34,950 nucleotides of DNA from Bacteroidales bacterium (GCA_022784065.1 JALFUO010000081.1:1-34950), one strand, 5' to 3'. Counted from the first letter of the stretch, positions 26,807 to 34,262 are shown. The notes: generated by a model not told the origin, from the letters alone. Translations and numbers: made by a program.

Positions 26807-28999
26807 ATGTCAAACTTACGATTCAAAGTTGTCGAAGAGGCGTTCAAGAAACGCCCGGTTGCAGTTGAAACGCCGGCAGAACGCCCCTCGGAGTATTTTG
26901 CCAAGTACGTGTTCAATCAGGAAAAAATGTTCAAGTTTCTCCCGCTGAAGACCTACAAGCGTCTGCGCGAGGCCATCGAGCAGGGCACGCCGCTTCCCAT
27001 GAGCGTAGCCGACGAAGTGGCGCAGGGAATGAAGTCTTGGGCCATGTCGATGGGCGTTACCCACTGCACGCACTGGTTTCAGCCGCTCACCGAAGGCACG
27101 GCCGAGAAACACGACGCTTTCTTGGAGCACGACTGGAAGGGCGGAATGATTGAAGATTTCAGCGGCAAGGAACTTGTGCAGCAGGAACCTGACGCTTCCA
27201 GCTTCCCCAACGGCGGTATTCGCTCCACATTCGAGGCACGCGGTTACTCTGCTTGGGATCCTGCTTCGCCCGTGTTCATCATCGGCGACACTTTGATGAT
27301 CCCCACGGTGTTTATCTCCTACACCGGCGAGGCACTCGACTATAAAGCACCCCTCAAAAAGGCACTTGCCGCCGTGGATAAGGCAGCAACGGCCGTGGCA
27401 AAATATTTCAACGAAGACGTGACGCGCGTCACAACCAACCTCGGTTGGGAGCAGGAATATTTCCTCGTGGACGAAGGGCTCTATGCCGCCCGTCCCGACC
27501 TCTTGCTCACGGGTCGCACGCTCATGGGCCACGAGTCTTCTAAAAACCAGCAGATGGAGGACCACTATTTCGGTGCAATTCCCGAACGCGTGGCAGAGTT
27601 CATGCGCGACCTCGAAATACAGGCGCTCGAACTGGGCATACCTTGCAAGACGCGCCACAACGAAGTGGCCCCAAACCAGTTTGAACTCGCGCCGATTTTT
27701 GAGGAATGCAACTTGGCTGTCGACCACAACATGCTCCTCATGTCGCTCATGCGCAACGTGGCACGCAAGCACGGATTCCGCTGCCTGCTCCACGAGAAGC
27801 CTTTCGCCGGCATCAATGGTTCGGGCAAGCACAACAACTGGTCGCTGACCACCGATACGGGCATTATCCTCCACGCCCCCGGCAAGACGCCTGAAGACGC
27901 CCTCCGCTTCATCACCTTCGTAGTGGAAACCCTTATGGGCGTATATCGCCACAACGGCCTCTTGAAGGCTTCCATCATGAGTGCCACGAATGCCCACCGC
28001 CTCGGCGCAAACGAAGCGCCTCCCGCCATCATCTCCTCCTTCCTCGGCAAGCAGGTGAGCGAACTGCTCGACCGCGTGGAGCACTCCACCACCGACGAAC
28101 TCTTTGCCATGGAGGGCAAGCACGGCGTGAAGCTCGACATTCCGCAGATTCCCGAACTGATGATCGACAACACCGACCGCAACCGCACCTCTCCCTTCGC
28201 TTTCACGGGCAACCGCTTCGAGTTCCGCGCCGTAGGCTCTATCGCCAACTGCGCCAGCGCGATGATTGCCCTCAACACTGCCGTGGCAGAGGCTTTGACC
28301 GACTTCAAGACGCGCGTCGATGCCCGCATCGCCGCCGGGGCATCTAAGGTGTGCGCCATTCTCGACACGCTCCGCGAGGACATCAAGACCTGCAAGCCTA
28401 TTCGCTTCGACGGCAACGGCTACAGTGACGAGTGGAAAGAAGAAGCTGCGCGCCGCGGCCTTGACTGCGAAACGTCCTGCCCCGTGATTTTCGACCGCTA
28501 CCTTGACGAGGCATCTGTCGACATGTTTGAGAAGATGAACGTGATGCATCGCCACGAACTTGAGGCGCGCAACGAAATCAAGTGGGAGACTTATTACAAG
28601 AAAATCCAGATTGAGAGCCGCGTGCTCGGCGACCTCTGCATGAACCACATCATCCCCGTCGCCACGAAATACCAGAGCGTGCTTGCCGACAACGTGCATA
28701 AGTTGCAAGCCGCCTTCTCCGACCCTGCGAAGGTGAAGGAACTCACGGCTTACAACATCACGCTCATCGAGAAAATCAACAAGCACACGAGTTTCATTGC
28801 CGACAACGTCGAGGCAATGGTCGAGAAGCGCAAGGTGGTGAACAAGAACGAGGACGTCCGCACGCTAGCCGTGGCTTACCACGACGAAGTAGCGCCTTAC
28901 CTCGATGCCATTCGCTACCACATCGACAAACTCGAGCTGATCGTTGAGGACGATATGTGGACCTTGCCCAAATATCGCGAACTGCTCTTTATCAGATAA
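26807..28999 (+). CDS. glnN: Type III glutamine synthetase
   Basis: Makes glutamine from glutamate, ammonia and ATP, the main ammonia assimilation step. 730 residues, matching the GSIII family (about 730) and far longer than GSI. Visible features are the N-terminal NLRFKVVEEAF, GGIRSTFEARGYSAWDP near residues 137-153, RHNEVAPNQFELAPIFEE, and the ATP-site GINGSGKHNNWSL from residue 335. The C-terminal part is a long helical extension typical of GSIII. The ATG at 26807 lies 40 bp beyond the chimeric repeat, so promoter elements, if close, would be in or next to that repeat. It is monocistronic with a strong hairpin after it. Confidence 0.95.
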   Translation: MSNLRFKVVEEAFKKRPVAVETPAERPSEYFAKYVFNQEKMFKFLPLKTYKRLREAIEQGTPLPMSVADEVAQGMKSWAMSMGVTHCTHWFQPLTEGTAEKHDAFLEHDWKGGMIEDFSGKELVQQEPDASSFPNGGIRSTFEARGYSAWDPASPVFIIGDTLMIPTVFISYTGEALDYKAPLKKALAAVDKAATAVAKYFNEDVTRVTTNLGWEQEYFLVDEGLYAARPDLLLTGRTLMGHESSKNQQMEDHYFGAIPERVAEFMRDLEIQALELGIPCKTRHNEVAPNQFELAPIFEECNLAVDHNMLLMSLMRNVARKHGFRCLLHEKPFAGINGSGKHNNWSLTTDTGIILHAPGKTPEDALRFITFVVETLMGVYRHNGLLKASIMSATNAHRLGANEAPPAIISSFLGKQVSELLDRVEHSTTDELFAMEGKHGVKLDIPQIPELMIDNTDRNRTSPFAFTGNRFEFRAVGSIANCASAMIALNTAVAEALTDFKTRVDARIAAGASKVCAILDTLREDIKTCKPIRFDGNGYSDEWKEEAARRGLDCETSCPVIFDRYLDEASVDMFEKMNVMHRHELEARNEIKWETYYKKIQIESRVLGDLCMNHIIPVATKYQSVLADNVHKLQAAFSDPAKVKELTAYNITLIEKINKHTSFIADNVEAMVEKRKVVNKNEDVRTLAVAYHDEVAPYLDAIRYHIDKLELIVEDDMWTLPKYRELLFIR

Positions 29000-29027
29000 T
29001 CTGTATGAGCTGCCCTGCAAGGGCCAA

Positions 29028-29067
29028 ATAAATTAGCGTAGGGACTATAGCCCCTACGCTAATTTAT
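29028..29067. terminator. Strong bidirectional hairpin between glnN and the ATPase gene
   Basis: 16-bp perfect stem with arms 29028-29043 (ending TTAGCGTAGGG) and 29052-29067, and an 8-base loop. A+T-rich on both sides, it suits both convergent genes. The GTAGGG/CCCTAC part resembles the ends of family B repeats, and another GCCCCTAC lies at 29095-29102. Confidence 0.75.
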
Positions 29068-29171
29068 ATTTACAACAATATTCATTTTGACACAGCCCCT
29101 ACTTTCTTTCGCACGTTTCATCACATTTGTCGGAATATTATTTTGTGCTCTTTCGCGGTGCGCTCCTGTTT

Positions 29172-30530
29172 TCAAAGCAGGGGACACATGTACAAGGGCA
29201 GATAAGTGATGCCGTCTGCTTCTTTGTAGTCGGCAGGGTGTACGACATAAGGCGTAGATAGATACTGATTGTATTTGTCTACGCATTTTCGTAGCGAGGT
29301 CAGGGTGTAGCGGGCTGAAGATTTGACCTCGATGGGCGATATGTTGTGCCGGCTGGTGATTTTTTTGTCAGAGATGAGGAAATCTATTTCCATTTTGGGG
29401 GATTCTTCTGTGGGTGATTGAGAAAAGAAATATAAACTGTGGCCGGCTGCTTTTAACATCTGCGCCACAATGTTCTCAATTACCATGCCGCCGTTAAATT
29501 CGAGTTTGTCAAGCATTATTTTGCGATAGATCTCTTCGCTGACGATGTCTCTTTCGTTGAAGGCATGGCTGATGAGCAAGCCAGTGTCGGCCATGTAACA
29601 CTTTATGGCGTTGGTGTCCTTGTTGAGATTTAGACCGATACAGGGGGCTGTGGTGTTATAGCAGGTATTCATAATCATGGCATCGTCGAGCCAGAAGAAC
29701 GCCGTCTCGTAATCGCGTGCTCTTGCCCCTTCCCTGAGGGCAGAGAGTTTGAACTTCTTTTCATGCCGTTGCAGTTGCGACGGTATTTCCTCGAAAATGC
29801 TTTTCACCTTCGTGTCGTAGCCTTTGGCATATTTGCCGATGTCGTTTCGATAAAGTTCCAATATCATTCTCTTTGCTTTGTCAACTTTCTCGAAATCTTT
29901 GGTCTGCACATATTTCTCAACCGCCTGCGGCATCCCGCCCACAATCATATATTGCCTGAAAAAGTCCATAGCCTTGCGGTGCATGAGTTGTCCCATCGGC
30001 CGCCTGCCGTTAAAGCAGTCTTGCACGAAAGGCATAAGTTGCTCGTTGCCCAGCGCCCATAGAAACTCTTCAAAGTCCATGGGATACATTTTAATATGTT
30101 CTTCTTCTGAGGGAATGACAATGTTCTCCACGTTCTTCTTTATCGAAACCAATGAACCGGTTTCCAAATAGTCATATCGTCCGTCCAGTACTAAATATTT
30201 TATGGCCGCGCGTGCACGGGGGTATTGCTGCACCTCATCGAAAACGATGAGCGTATCGCGCTCATAAAGTTTTACGCCAGTGTAGCTGCTCAGATACATG
30301 AAAAACGTGTCAAGGTCGGCAAGATAATGTTCAAAGAGTGCCTTAAAGTCATTGCTCGCTACGTTGAAGTCAATAAAGATATGGCTTCGATATTCTTGCT
30401 TTGCAAATGCCTTTGCAATGTAACTTTTGCCCACGCGCCTTGCCCCGTCAATCAGCAAAGCCGTTTCGCCCTTGCTTTCATTTTTCCACTTCAAAAGCCT
30501 GTCGTAAATCTTTCTTTTCATAATTATCAT
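29172..30530 (-). CDS. AAA ATPase with DUF4143-type PD-(D/E)XK C-terminal domain
   Basis: 452 residues of the AAA_14/DUF4143 family. Walker A is GARRVGKS at 29-36 with Lys35; Walker B is LIVFDEVQ at 94-101. A helical, winged-helix-like middle follows, then a restriction-endonuclease-fold end with Asp383 (MEIDF) and Glu401-x-Lys403 (PIEVKSS). These proteins are common in Bacteroidetes and their function is unknown; an NTP-driven DNA or RNA transaction is a reasonable inference. Start may be ATG 30530 or ATG 30521 (MKRKIYDRLL). The gene is visibly richer in A+T than its neighbours, which suggests transfer. Its leader holds three phased 17-bp repeats. No partner gene is adjacent. Confidence 0.88.
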   Translation of the reverse strand: MIIMKRKIYDRLLKWKNESKGETALLIDGARRVGKSYIAKAFAKQEYRSHIFIDFNVASNDFKALFEHYLADLDTFFMYLSSYTGVKLYERDTLIVFDEVQQYPRARAAIKYLVLDGRYDYLETGSLVSIKKNVENIVIPSEEEHIKMYPMDFEEFLWALGNEQLMPFVQDCFNGRRPMGQLMHRKAMDFFRQYMIVGGMPQAVEKYVQTKDFEKVDKAKRMILELYRNDIGKYAKGYDTKVKSIFEEIPSQLQRHEKKFKLSALREGARARDYETAFFWLDDAMIMNTCYNTTAPCIGLNLNKDTNAIKCYMADTGLLISHAFNERDIVSEEIYRKIMLDKLEFNGGMVIENIVAQMLKAAGHSLYFFSQSPTEESPKMEIDFLISDKKITSRHNISPIEVKSSARYTLTSLRKCVDKYNQYLSTPYVVHPADYKEADGITYLPLYMCPLL

Positions 30531-30556
30531 TATTTCAGATGTTTCGTTATTGCTTA

Positions 30557-30639
30557 CGCACTAAAATGCGATTGTAAAAATTTATTTACCGCACTAAAAT
30601 GCGATTATTATATTGCTTGAACCGCACCAAAACGCGATT
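30557..30639 (-). repeat. Three 17-bp repeats at exact 33-bp spacing in the ATPase leader
   Basis: CGCACTAAAATGCGATT occurs at 30557-30573 and 30590-30606, and as CGCACCAAAACGCGATT at 30623-30639, a period of exactly 33 bp (about three DNA turns). Each unit has a CGCA/TGCG dyad around six bases. The intervening 16-bp sequences differ. The array ends 27 bp before the first ATG of the minus-strand ATPase gene and lies just downstream of its predicted promoter, so it would be transcribed. Confidence 0.85.
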
Positions 30640-30649
30640 ATCGCCCTTG

Positions 30650-30681
30650 CAAAGATGCGAATAATTATGCTTTCCCGCAAA
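30650..30681 (-). promoter_or_regulatory. Predicted promoter of the AAA ATPase gene
   Basis: On the minus strand: TTTG (30681-30678), 20-bp spacer, CATCTTTG (30657-30650). This matches the Bacteroidetes pattern except for C in place of the first T of TAnnTTTG. Transcription would begin near 30643, placing the whole 33-bp-period array in the 5' leader. Confidence 0.5.
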
Positions 30682-30716
30682 GAATCTTTTTTATTTCCGT
30701 AGCAAATTCCAATTTT

Positions 30717-30781
30717 CAGGCAGCAATTTTTTATTTGCTGCCTGATATTTTTTCCTTTCTCCTTGATATTTTTCCCTTTCA
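30717..30781. repeat. Hairpin plus 21-bp-period TGATATTTTT repeats
   Basis: Perfect 10-bp stem CAGGCAGCAA (30717-30726) / TTGCTGCCTG (30735-30744). TGATATTTTT then recurs at 30743 and 30764, a 21-bp period. It is the inverse orientation of the AAAAATATCA repeats at 41-124 and 30900-30951, so the palindrome array at 30797-30876 is flanked by inverted copies. Confidence 0.7.
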
Positions 30782-30796
30782 TATAAGAAAAAGTTT

Positions 30797-30876
30797 GTTA
30801 CAAACTTTGTAACGCATATTACAAAGTTTGTAACATGTGTTAGCAAGTTTGTAACAAGCGTTACAAACTTTGTAAT
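30797..30876. repeat. Four tandem 21-bp units with GTTACAAACTTTGTAAC palindromes
   Basis: Units begin at 30797, 30818, 30839 and 30860, each carrying a 17-bp palindrome: GTTACAAACTTTGTAAC, ATTACAAAGTTTGTAAC, GTTAGCAAGTTTGTAAC, GTTACAAACTTTGTAAT. The exact 21-bp step is two DNA turns, so all dyads face the same side of the helix. It lies between the divergent ATPase and relA-type genes. No binding protein is known to me. Confidence 0.85.
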
Positions 30877-30899
30877 AAAAATTATCTGCGCACGGCGGG

Positions 30900-30960
30900 A
30901 AAAATATCAAGGAGAAAGGAAGATTTTGCTTGCGGATAGTGAAAAATATCTCGGACATAA
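30900..30960. repeat. Degenerate 21-bp-period AAAAATATC repeats
   Basis: AAAAATATCA at 30900-30909 and AAAAATATCT at 30942-30951 are 42 bp apart, two 21-bp periods, with a degenerate unit between. The distance from the last palindrome to the first AAAAATATCA (40 bp between starts) nearly equals that at the left edge of the window (39 bp). Confidence 0.6.
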
Positions 30961-31049
30961 TTTGCCGTTCCTCCGAAATAAATTCAAGCAAGAGGGCAGG
31001 CAGGGGCGTAAAAAACGCATTTATCTGCTAAGAAAACGCCCGAAATGCG

Positions 31050-31057
31050 TAATTTTG
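31050..31057 (+). promoter_or_regulatory. -7 box for the relA-type gene
   Basis: Reads TAATTTTG, matching TAnnTTTG, 34 bases upstream of the ATG at 31092. No convincing -33 TTTG lies 19-21 bases upstream. Confidence 0.5.
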
Positions 31058-31091
31058 CAGAGATAATACGAATTTCAAACATTGCGCGACT

Positions 31092-33317
31092 ATGACACAC
31101 CTCACTGATTTGCACACCGAAGAAGAGAGAAGAGAAATACGCCGTCTTTTGCTGGAACTCTATCACGACCCGCACAACCGCCCTGCCGCAGAGCGGGCCA
31201 AGCAAACGGGCATACTCCTCAAACAGGCGTATGCCGAGGGTGCGCCCCTGCGCGATGCGTTTGGCAACAGCAGGCTCCTCATGGCGCTCCGCACAGTGTG
31301 CCTCGCCGCTTCCGAGATAGGGCTGCGCGGCGATGCGCTCACGGCCTTCGTGGTCTATGCCGCCACCGCGCCGGAACAGGGCGAAGAGATGTGCAAGACG
31401 GTGGAAAAAGTGCTCGGACTGGACACGGCCGCCGCGCTCCGCGCCATACTCCGCGTGAAAAGCATCGAGAGCAAGGCGGAAACCATGCAGACCGATAATT
31501 TCCGCAACCTCTTCATCGCCCAGGCGGGCGATATGCGCGTGGTGCTGCTCCTCATTGCCGAGAGCGTGGTGCTGATGCGCAGCATACGCGACACGGATAA
31601 CACAGCCGAGCAGCAGCGCGTGTCGACAGAGGCTTCCGCGCTCTTCGCACAACTGGCGCATAAACTCGGACTCTATAAACTGAAAAGCGAACTCGAAGAC
31701 CTTTCGCTCAAATATCTTGAACACGATGCCTACTACCTCATCAAGGACAGCCTGAACGCCAAGAAGCAGGAGCGCGATGCCTACATCGAACGCTTCATGG
31801 CGCCTATCAGAAAGATGCTCGACGAGGAAGGCCTAAAATACCACATCAAGGGGCGCACGAAGAGCATTCACTCTATCTGGCAAAAGATGAAGAAGCAAAA
31901 ATGCGGCTTCAACGGCGTGTACGACCTCTTTGCCATTCGTATCATCCTCGACGCGCCGCCCAAGGAAGAGAAGAAGCAGTGCTGGAAAGTCTTTTCGCTC
32001 ATCACTGGGCAGTATGAGAGCAACTTGAAACGCCTGCGCGACTGGCTCACCGTGCCTAAGTCGAACGGCTACGAAAGCCTCCACATCACGGTGCGCGGAC
32101 CGGAGGACAAATGGGTTGAGGTGCAGATACGCACGGAGCGTATGGACGAGGTGGCCGAACACGGCCTCGCGGCGCACTGGCGCTACAAAGGCGTGAAGAG
32201 CAGCGGCGGCACCGTGGACTCATGGCTCGCCGACATTCGCAGCGCGCTCGAAACGGGAAATGAAGGGCTCCTCGCCGACAGCCTCACGCAGGGCACGGCC
32301 TCGCAGCAGGACGTCTACGTTTTTTCGCCCAAGGGCGACGTGTACCGCCTGCCCGCAGGAGCCACAGTGCTCGACTTTGCCTACCTTATCCACTCGAAAA
32401 TAGGCAACCGCTGCGTGGGCGGCAGAGTGGGCGGGCGCAACGTGCCTATCCGTCAGCAGTTGGAGTGCGGGCAGACGGTGGAAATCCTCACCTCCGCCAC
32501 GCAGCAGCCGCGTCAGGAGTGGCTCAACATCGCCGTGTCGCCACACGCCAAGTCGAAAATCCGCGCTGCGCTCAAGGAACTGCAAGCAGGCGAAAGCGCC
32601 ATGGGGCGCGAAGTCCTCGAGCGTAAACTGCGCAACCGCAAGCTCGAATGGGACGAAAGCCTGATCAATCGCCTGATTAAGAAACTCGGATATAAGGAGT
32701 CCGCGCTCTTTTACAAGGCGTTGAACGACGAGACGCTCGATATTTCCGACGTGCTCGACACGTACGTCGAACTTTCGCGCCACGAGCAGGGTCTTGCCGA
32801 ACGCGCCGCTACGCGCAGTGCGGAGGAGTATCAGGCAGATACGGAATTGGAGAGCCGCGCCAAGTCGTCGGACGACGTGCTGGTCATCGACCGCAACCTC
32901 AAAGGCATTGAGTTTCAACTGGCCCATTGCTGCAACCCCGTATATGGCGACGACGTGTTTGGTTTCGTCACAGTGAGCGGCGGCATCAAAATCCACCGCA
33001 CCAACTGCCCCAACGCTGCTGCCCTGCGCAGCCGCTTCGGCTACCGCATCGTGAAGGCCCGCTGGGCGGGCAAGGGTGGTGGCAGTTACCCGATAACGCT
33101 GCGTGTGGTGGGTAACGACGACCTCGGCATCGTGAACAACATCACGTCCATCATTTCAAAAGAAGAGCACATCATGCTCCGCAGCATCAACATCGACTCC
33201 AACGACGGCCTCTTCTCGGGTATTCTCACGGTGATGGTCGACGACACCACGCGCCTCGAAGCCCTGTTGAAGAAACTGCGCACCGTGCGCGGCGTAAAGG
33301 CAGTGTCGAGGGCGTAA
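31092..33317 (+). CDS. relA: RelA/SpoT-family (p)ppGpp synthetase with degenerate hydrolase domain
   Basis: 741 residues. The N-terminal region aligns in layout with the HD hydrolase, but the HD pair and the LADRLHNMRT helix are lost (FVVYAATAPEQ and LLIAESVVLMRSI instead), so hydrolysis is unlikely. The synthetase domain is intact: KGRTKSIHSIWQKM from residue 253, VYDLFAIRI around 276, the RLRD motif at 314-317, SNGYESLH, and EVQIRT with Glu343. A TGS domain (about 405-465, VYVFSPKGDVYRLPAGAT) and a C-terminal ACT domain (about 665-741) follow. It makes the alarmone on starvation at the ribosome. ATG 31092 is preceded by a -7 box and the 21-bp repeat block. Confidence 0.92.
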   Translation: MTHLTDLHTEEERREIRRLLLELYHDPHNRPAAERAKQTGILLKQAYAEGAPLRDAFGNSRLLMALRTVCLAASEIGLRGDALTAFVVYAATAPEQGEEMCKTVEKVLGLDTAAALRAILRVKSIESKAETMQTDNFRNLFIAQAGDMRVVLLLIAESVVLMRSIRDTDNTAEQQRVSTEASALFAQLAHKLGLYKLKSELEDLSLKYLEHDAYYLIKDSLNAKKQERDAYIERFMAPIRKMLDEEGLKYHIKGRTKSIHSIWQKMKKQKCGFNGVYDLFAIRIILDAPPKEEKKQCWKVFSLITGQYESNLKRLRDWLTVPKSNGYESLHITVRGPEDKWVEVQIRTERMDEVAEHGLAAHWRYKGVKSSGGTVDSWLADIRSALETGNEGLLADSLTQGTASQQDVYVFSPKGDVYRLPAGATVLDFAYLIHSKIGNRCVGGRVGGRNVPIRQQLECGQTVEILTSATQQPRQEWLNIAVSPHAKSKIRAALKELQAGESAMGREVLERKLRNRKLEWDESLINRLIKKLGYKESALFYKALNDETLDISDVLDTYVELSRHEQGLAERAATRSAEEYQADTELESRAKSSDDVLVIDRNLKGIEFQLAHCCNPVYGDDVFGFVTVSGGIKIHRTNCPNAAALRSRFGYRIVKARWAGKGGGSYPITLRVVGNDDLGIVNNITSIISKEEHIMLRSINIDSNDGLFSGILTVMVDDTTRLEALLKKLRTVRGVKAVSRA

Positions 33318-33365
33318 GCGTGTTGGTAGGATAGGTTGTGGATATTGACAAAAACCATAAAAACC

Positions 33366-33490
33366 GCTTGCTTCGTTTGAAGCCCAAGGCACGCCGCCGG
33401 GCTTAACGCCGAGCCTGAAAGCCTGAGGCTTTCGCTCGTCCTTAATCCCTGCGGCTGCGGTCGGTTTCCGCCCGCTTCAAACGACGCAAG
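33366..33490. repeat. Inverted-repeat element between the relA-type gene and a small gene
   Basis: 17-bp arms CTTGCTTCGTTTGAAGC (33366-33382) and GCTTCAAACGACGCAAG (33474-33490) pair with one mismatch and enclose 91 bp of G+C-rich sequence containing a small AAAGCC/GGCTTT hairpin near 33418-33432. This occupies most of the 33318-33544 gap. It is the only copy here. It looks like a miniature intergenic element and may also end the relA-type transcript. Confidence 0.65.
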
Positions 33491-33544
33491 TAAAAAACAG
33501 AAAAAAGTAATGCATCTATTTTCTTGTCAACTAAAAACAACTCC

Positions 33545-33739
33545 ATGAGCGACGGAAATTTCAATCGTAACCTATTGCCGTATCGCGATTTCCAAAGCGG
33601 CGTTCGCGCCGGACGGGCGCAGATGCGCACGGCGGCGTTGTCGGCGTTTGAGAAATGGCTGGACGGCTGCGGCGGCAAGTTTTCAGAAGAGGAACGAGCC
33701 GAGGCCGTGCGGCAGTTTAAGGACAATCTTATACCATAA
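33545..33739 (+). CDS. Small conserved-looking hypothetical protein
   Basis: 64 residues, highly charged, soluble and mostly helical: NFNRNLLPYRDFQSGVRAG near the N-terminus, a helix with AFEKWLDGCGG, and SEEERAEAVRQFKDNL at the end. I think similar small proteins occur in other Bacteroidales but cannot name a family. The ATG at 33545 is used; a TTG at 33524 would add seven residues. The stop is 4 bp before the next gene, so the pair is likely cotranscribed, perhaps with riboflavin synthase 9 bp beyond that. Confidence 0.72.
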   Translation: MSDGNFNRNLLPYRDFQSGVRAGRAQMRTAALSAFEKWLDGCGGKFSEEERAEAVRQFKDNLIP

Positions 33740-33743
33740 ATAT

Positions 33744-34253
33744 ATGATAACGAAAAATCCTTTAATCATCGTGCTCGCCCTGTTGGCGTGTCTCGTCCTG
33801 CCGCTGTGCACGGGGTGCAACGGCTGCGGCAAGCAGTCTGGCGAAACACCGGCCGACACTACGGCTGTTGCAACAGGCGACAGCGTTGCAAGCGATTCCA
33901 CCATTTATGGCACGAGCGACGAGTTCGGCATGAGCACCTTCTCGCTCATTGCCGACAGCACGGGCGACACGCTCTGCGTTACGCGCACCGCAAGCGACGG
34001 CACTGACGGGCAAATATGGGGCGACCTCGACGAGGGCTGCCGCTACGCCCTCACCACCCGCGACGGCGGCGAAGCCATCGGCGTGCTTATCAATCTCACG
34101 CAACTTGAAACGTTCGTGGCGAAGGACCGCTACAAAACCCTCAACGGCCATCTCTACATCGACGGCGAGGAAATACGGCTCAGCGCGCTCTGCGCCGACT
34201 CCCTCGCAGGCACAATTGTCAATAACTCGCAACCATTTATCTTAAAGAAGTAG
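33744..34253 (+). CDS. Putative lipoprotein of unknown function
   Basis: 169 residues. A hydrophobic signal (about 5-21) leads to LPLCTGCNGCG. Cys25 after TG, or Cys22, could be the lipidated residue, although neither lipobox is ideal. A Thr/Asp/Ser-rich linker (about 33-55) precedes a globular part with IWGDLDEGCRYALTTRDGG and a C-terminal beta-rich region ending SQPFILKK. No family recognised. The ATG at 33744 starts the signal; the frame is open further upstream (to 33648) but would overlap the preceding gene. It lies 9 bp before the riboflavin synthase gene, so the three are probably one transcript. Confidence 0.75.
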   Translation: MITKNPLIIVLALLACLVLPLCTGCNGCGKQSGETPADTTAVATGDSVASDSTIYGTSDEFGMSTFSLIADSTGDTLCVTRTASDGTDGQIWGDLDEGCRYALTTRDGGEAIGVLINLTQLETFVAKDRYKTLNGHLYIDGEEIRLSALCADSLAGTIVNNSQPFILKK

Positions 34254-34262
34254 TAAACAAAT

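Noticed and set aside
26816-28786. Long antisense open frame (656 codons) opposite glnN
   Set aside because: It is a shadow frame produced by strong codon bias in a G+C-rich gene; the sense frame has unmistakable glutamine synthetase motifs.
30557-30639. CRISPR array
   Set aside because: Units are 17 bp with 16-bp intervals, only three copies, and no cas genes are present. The exact helical phasing next to a gene start fits binding sites better.
30594-30782. Minus-strand open frame of 62 codons (KGKNIKEKGKNIRQQ)
   Set aside because: It is also a by-product of 21-bp repeats and runs through the ATPase promoter and leader array.
30779-30991. Minus-strand open frame of 70 codons with heptapeptide repeats (YKVCNAC, YKLANTC, YKLCNMR)
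   Set aside because: The peptide period is just the 21-bp DNA repeat read in frame. The conserved feature is the palindrome, not the codons, and there is no promoter evidence. It could be misannotated as a hypothetical protein.
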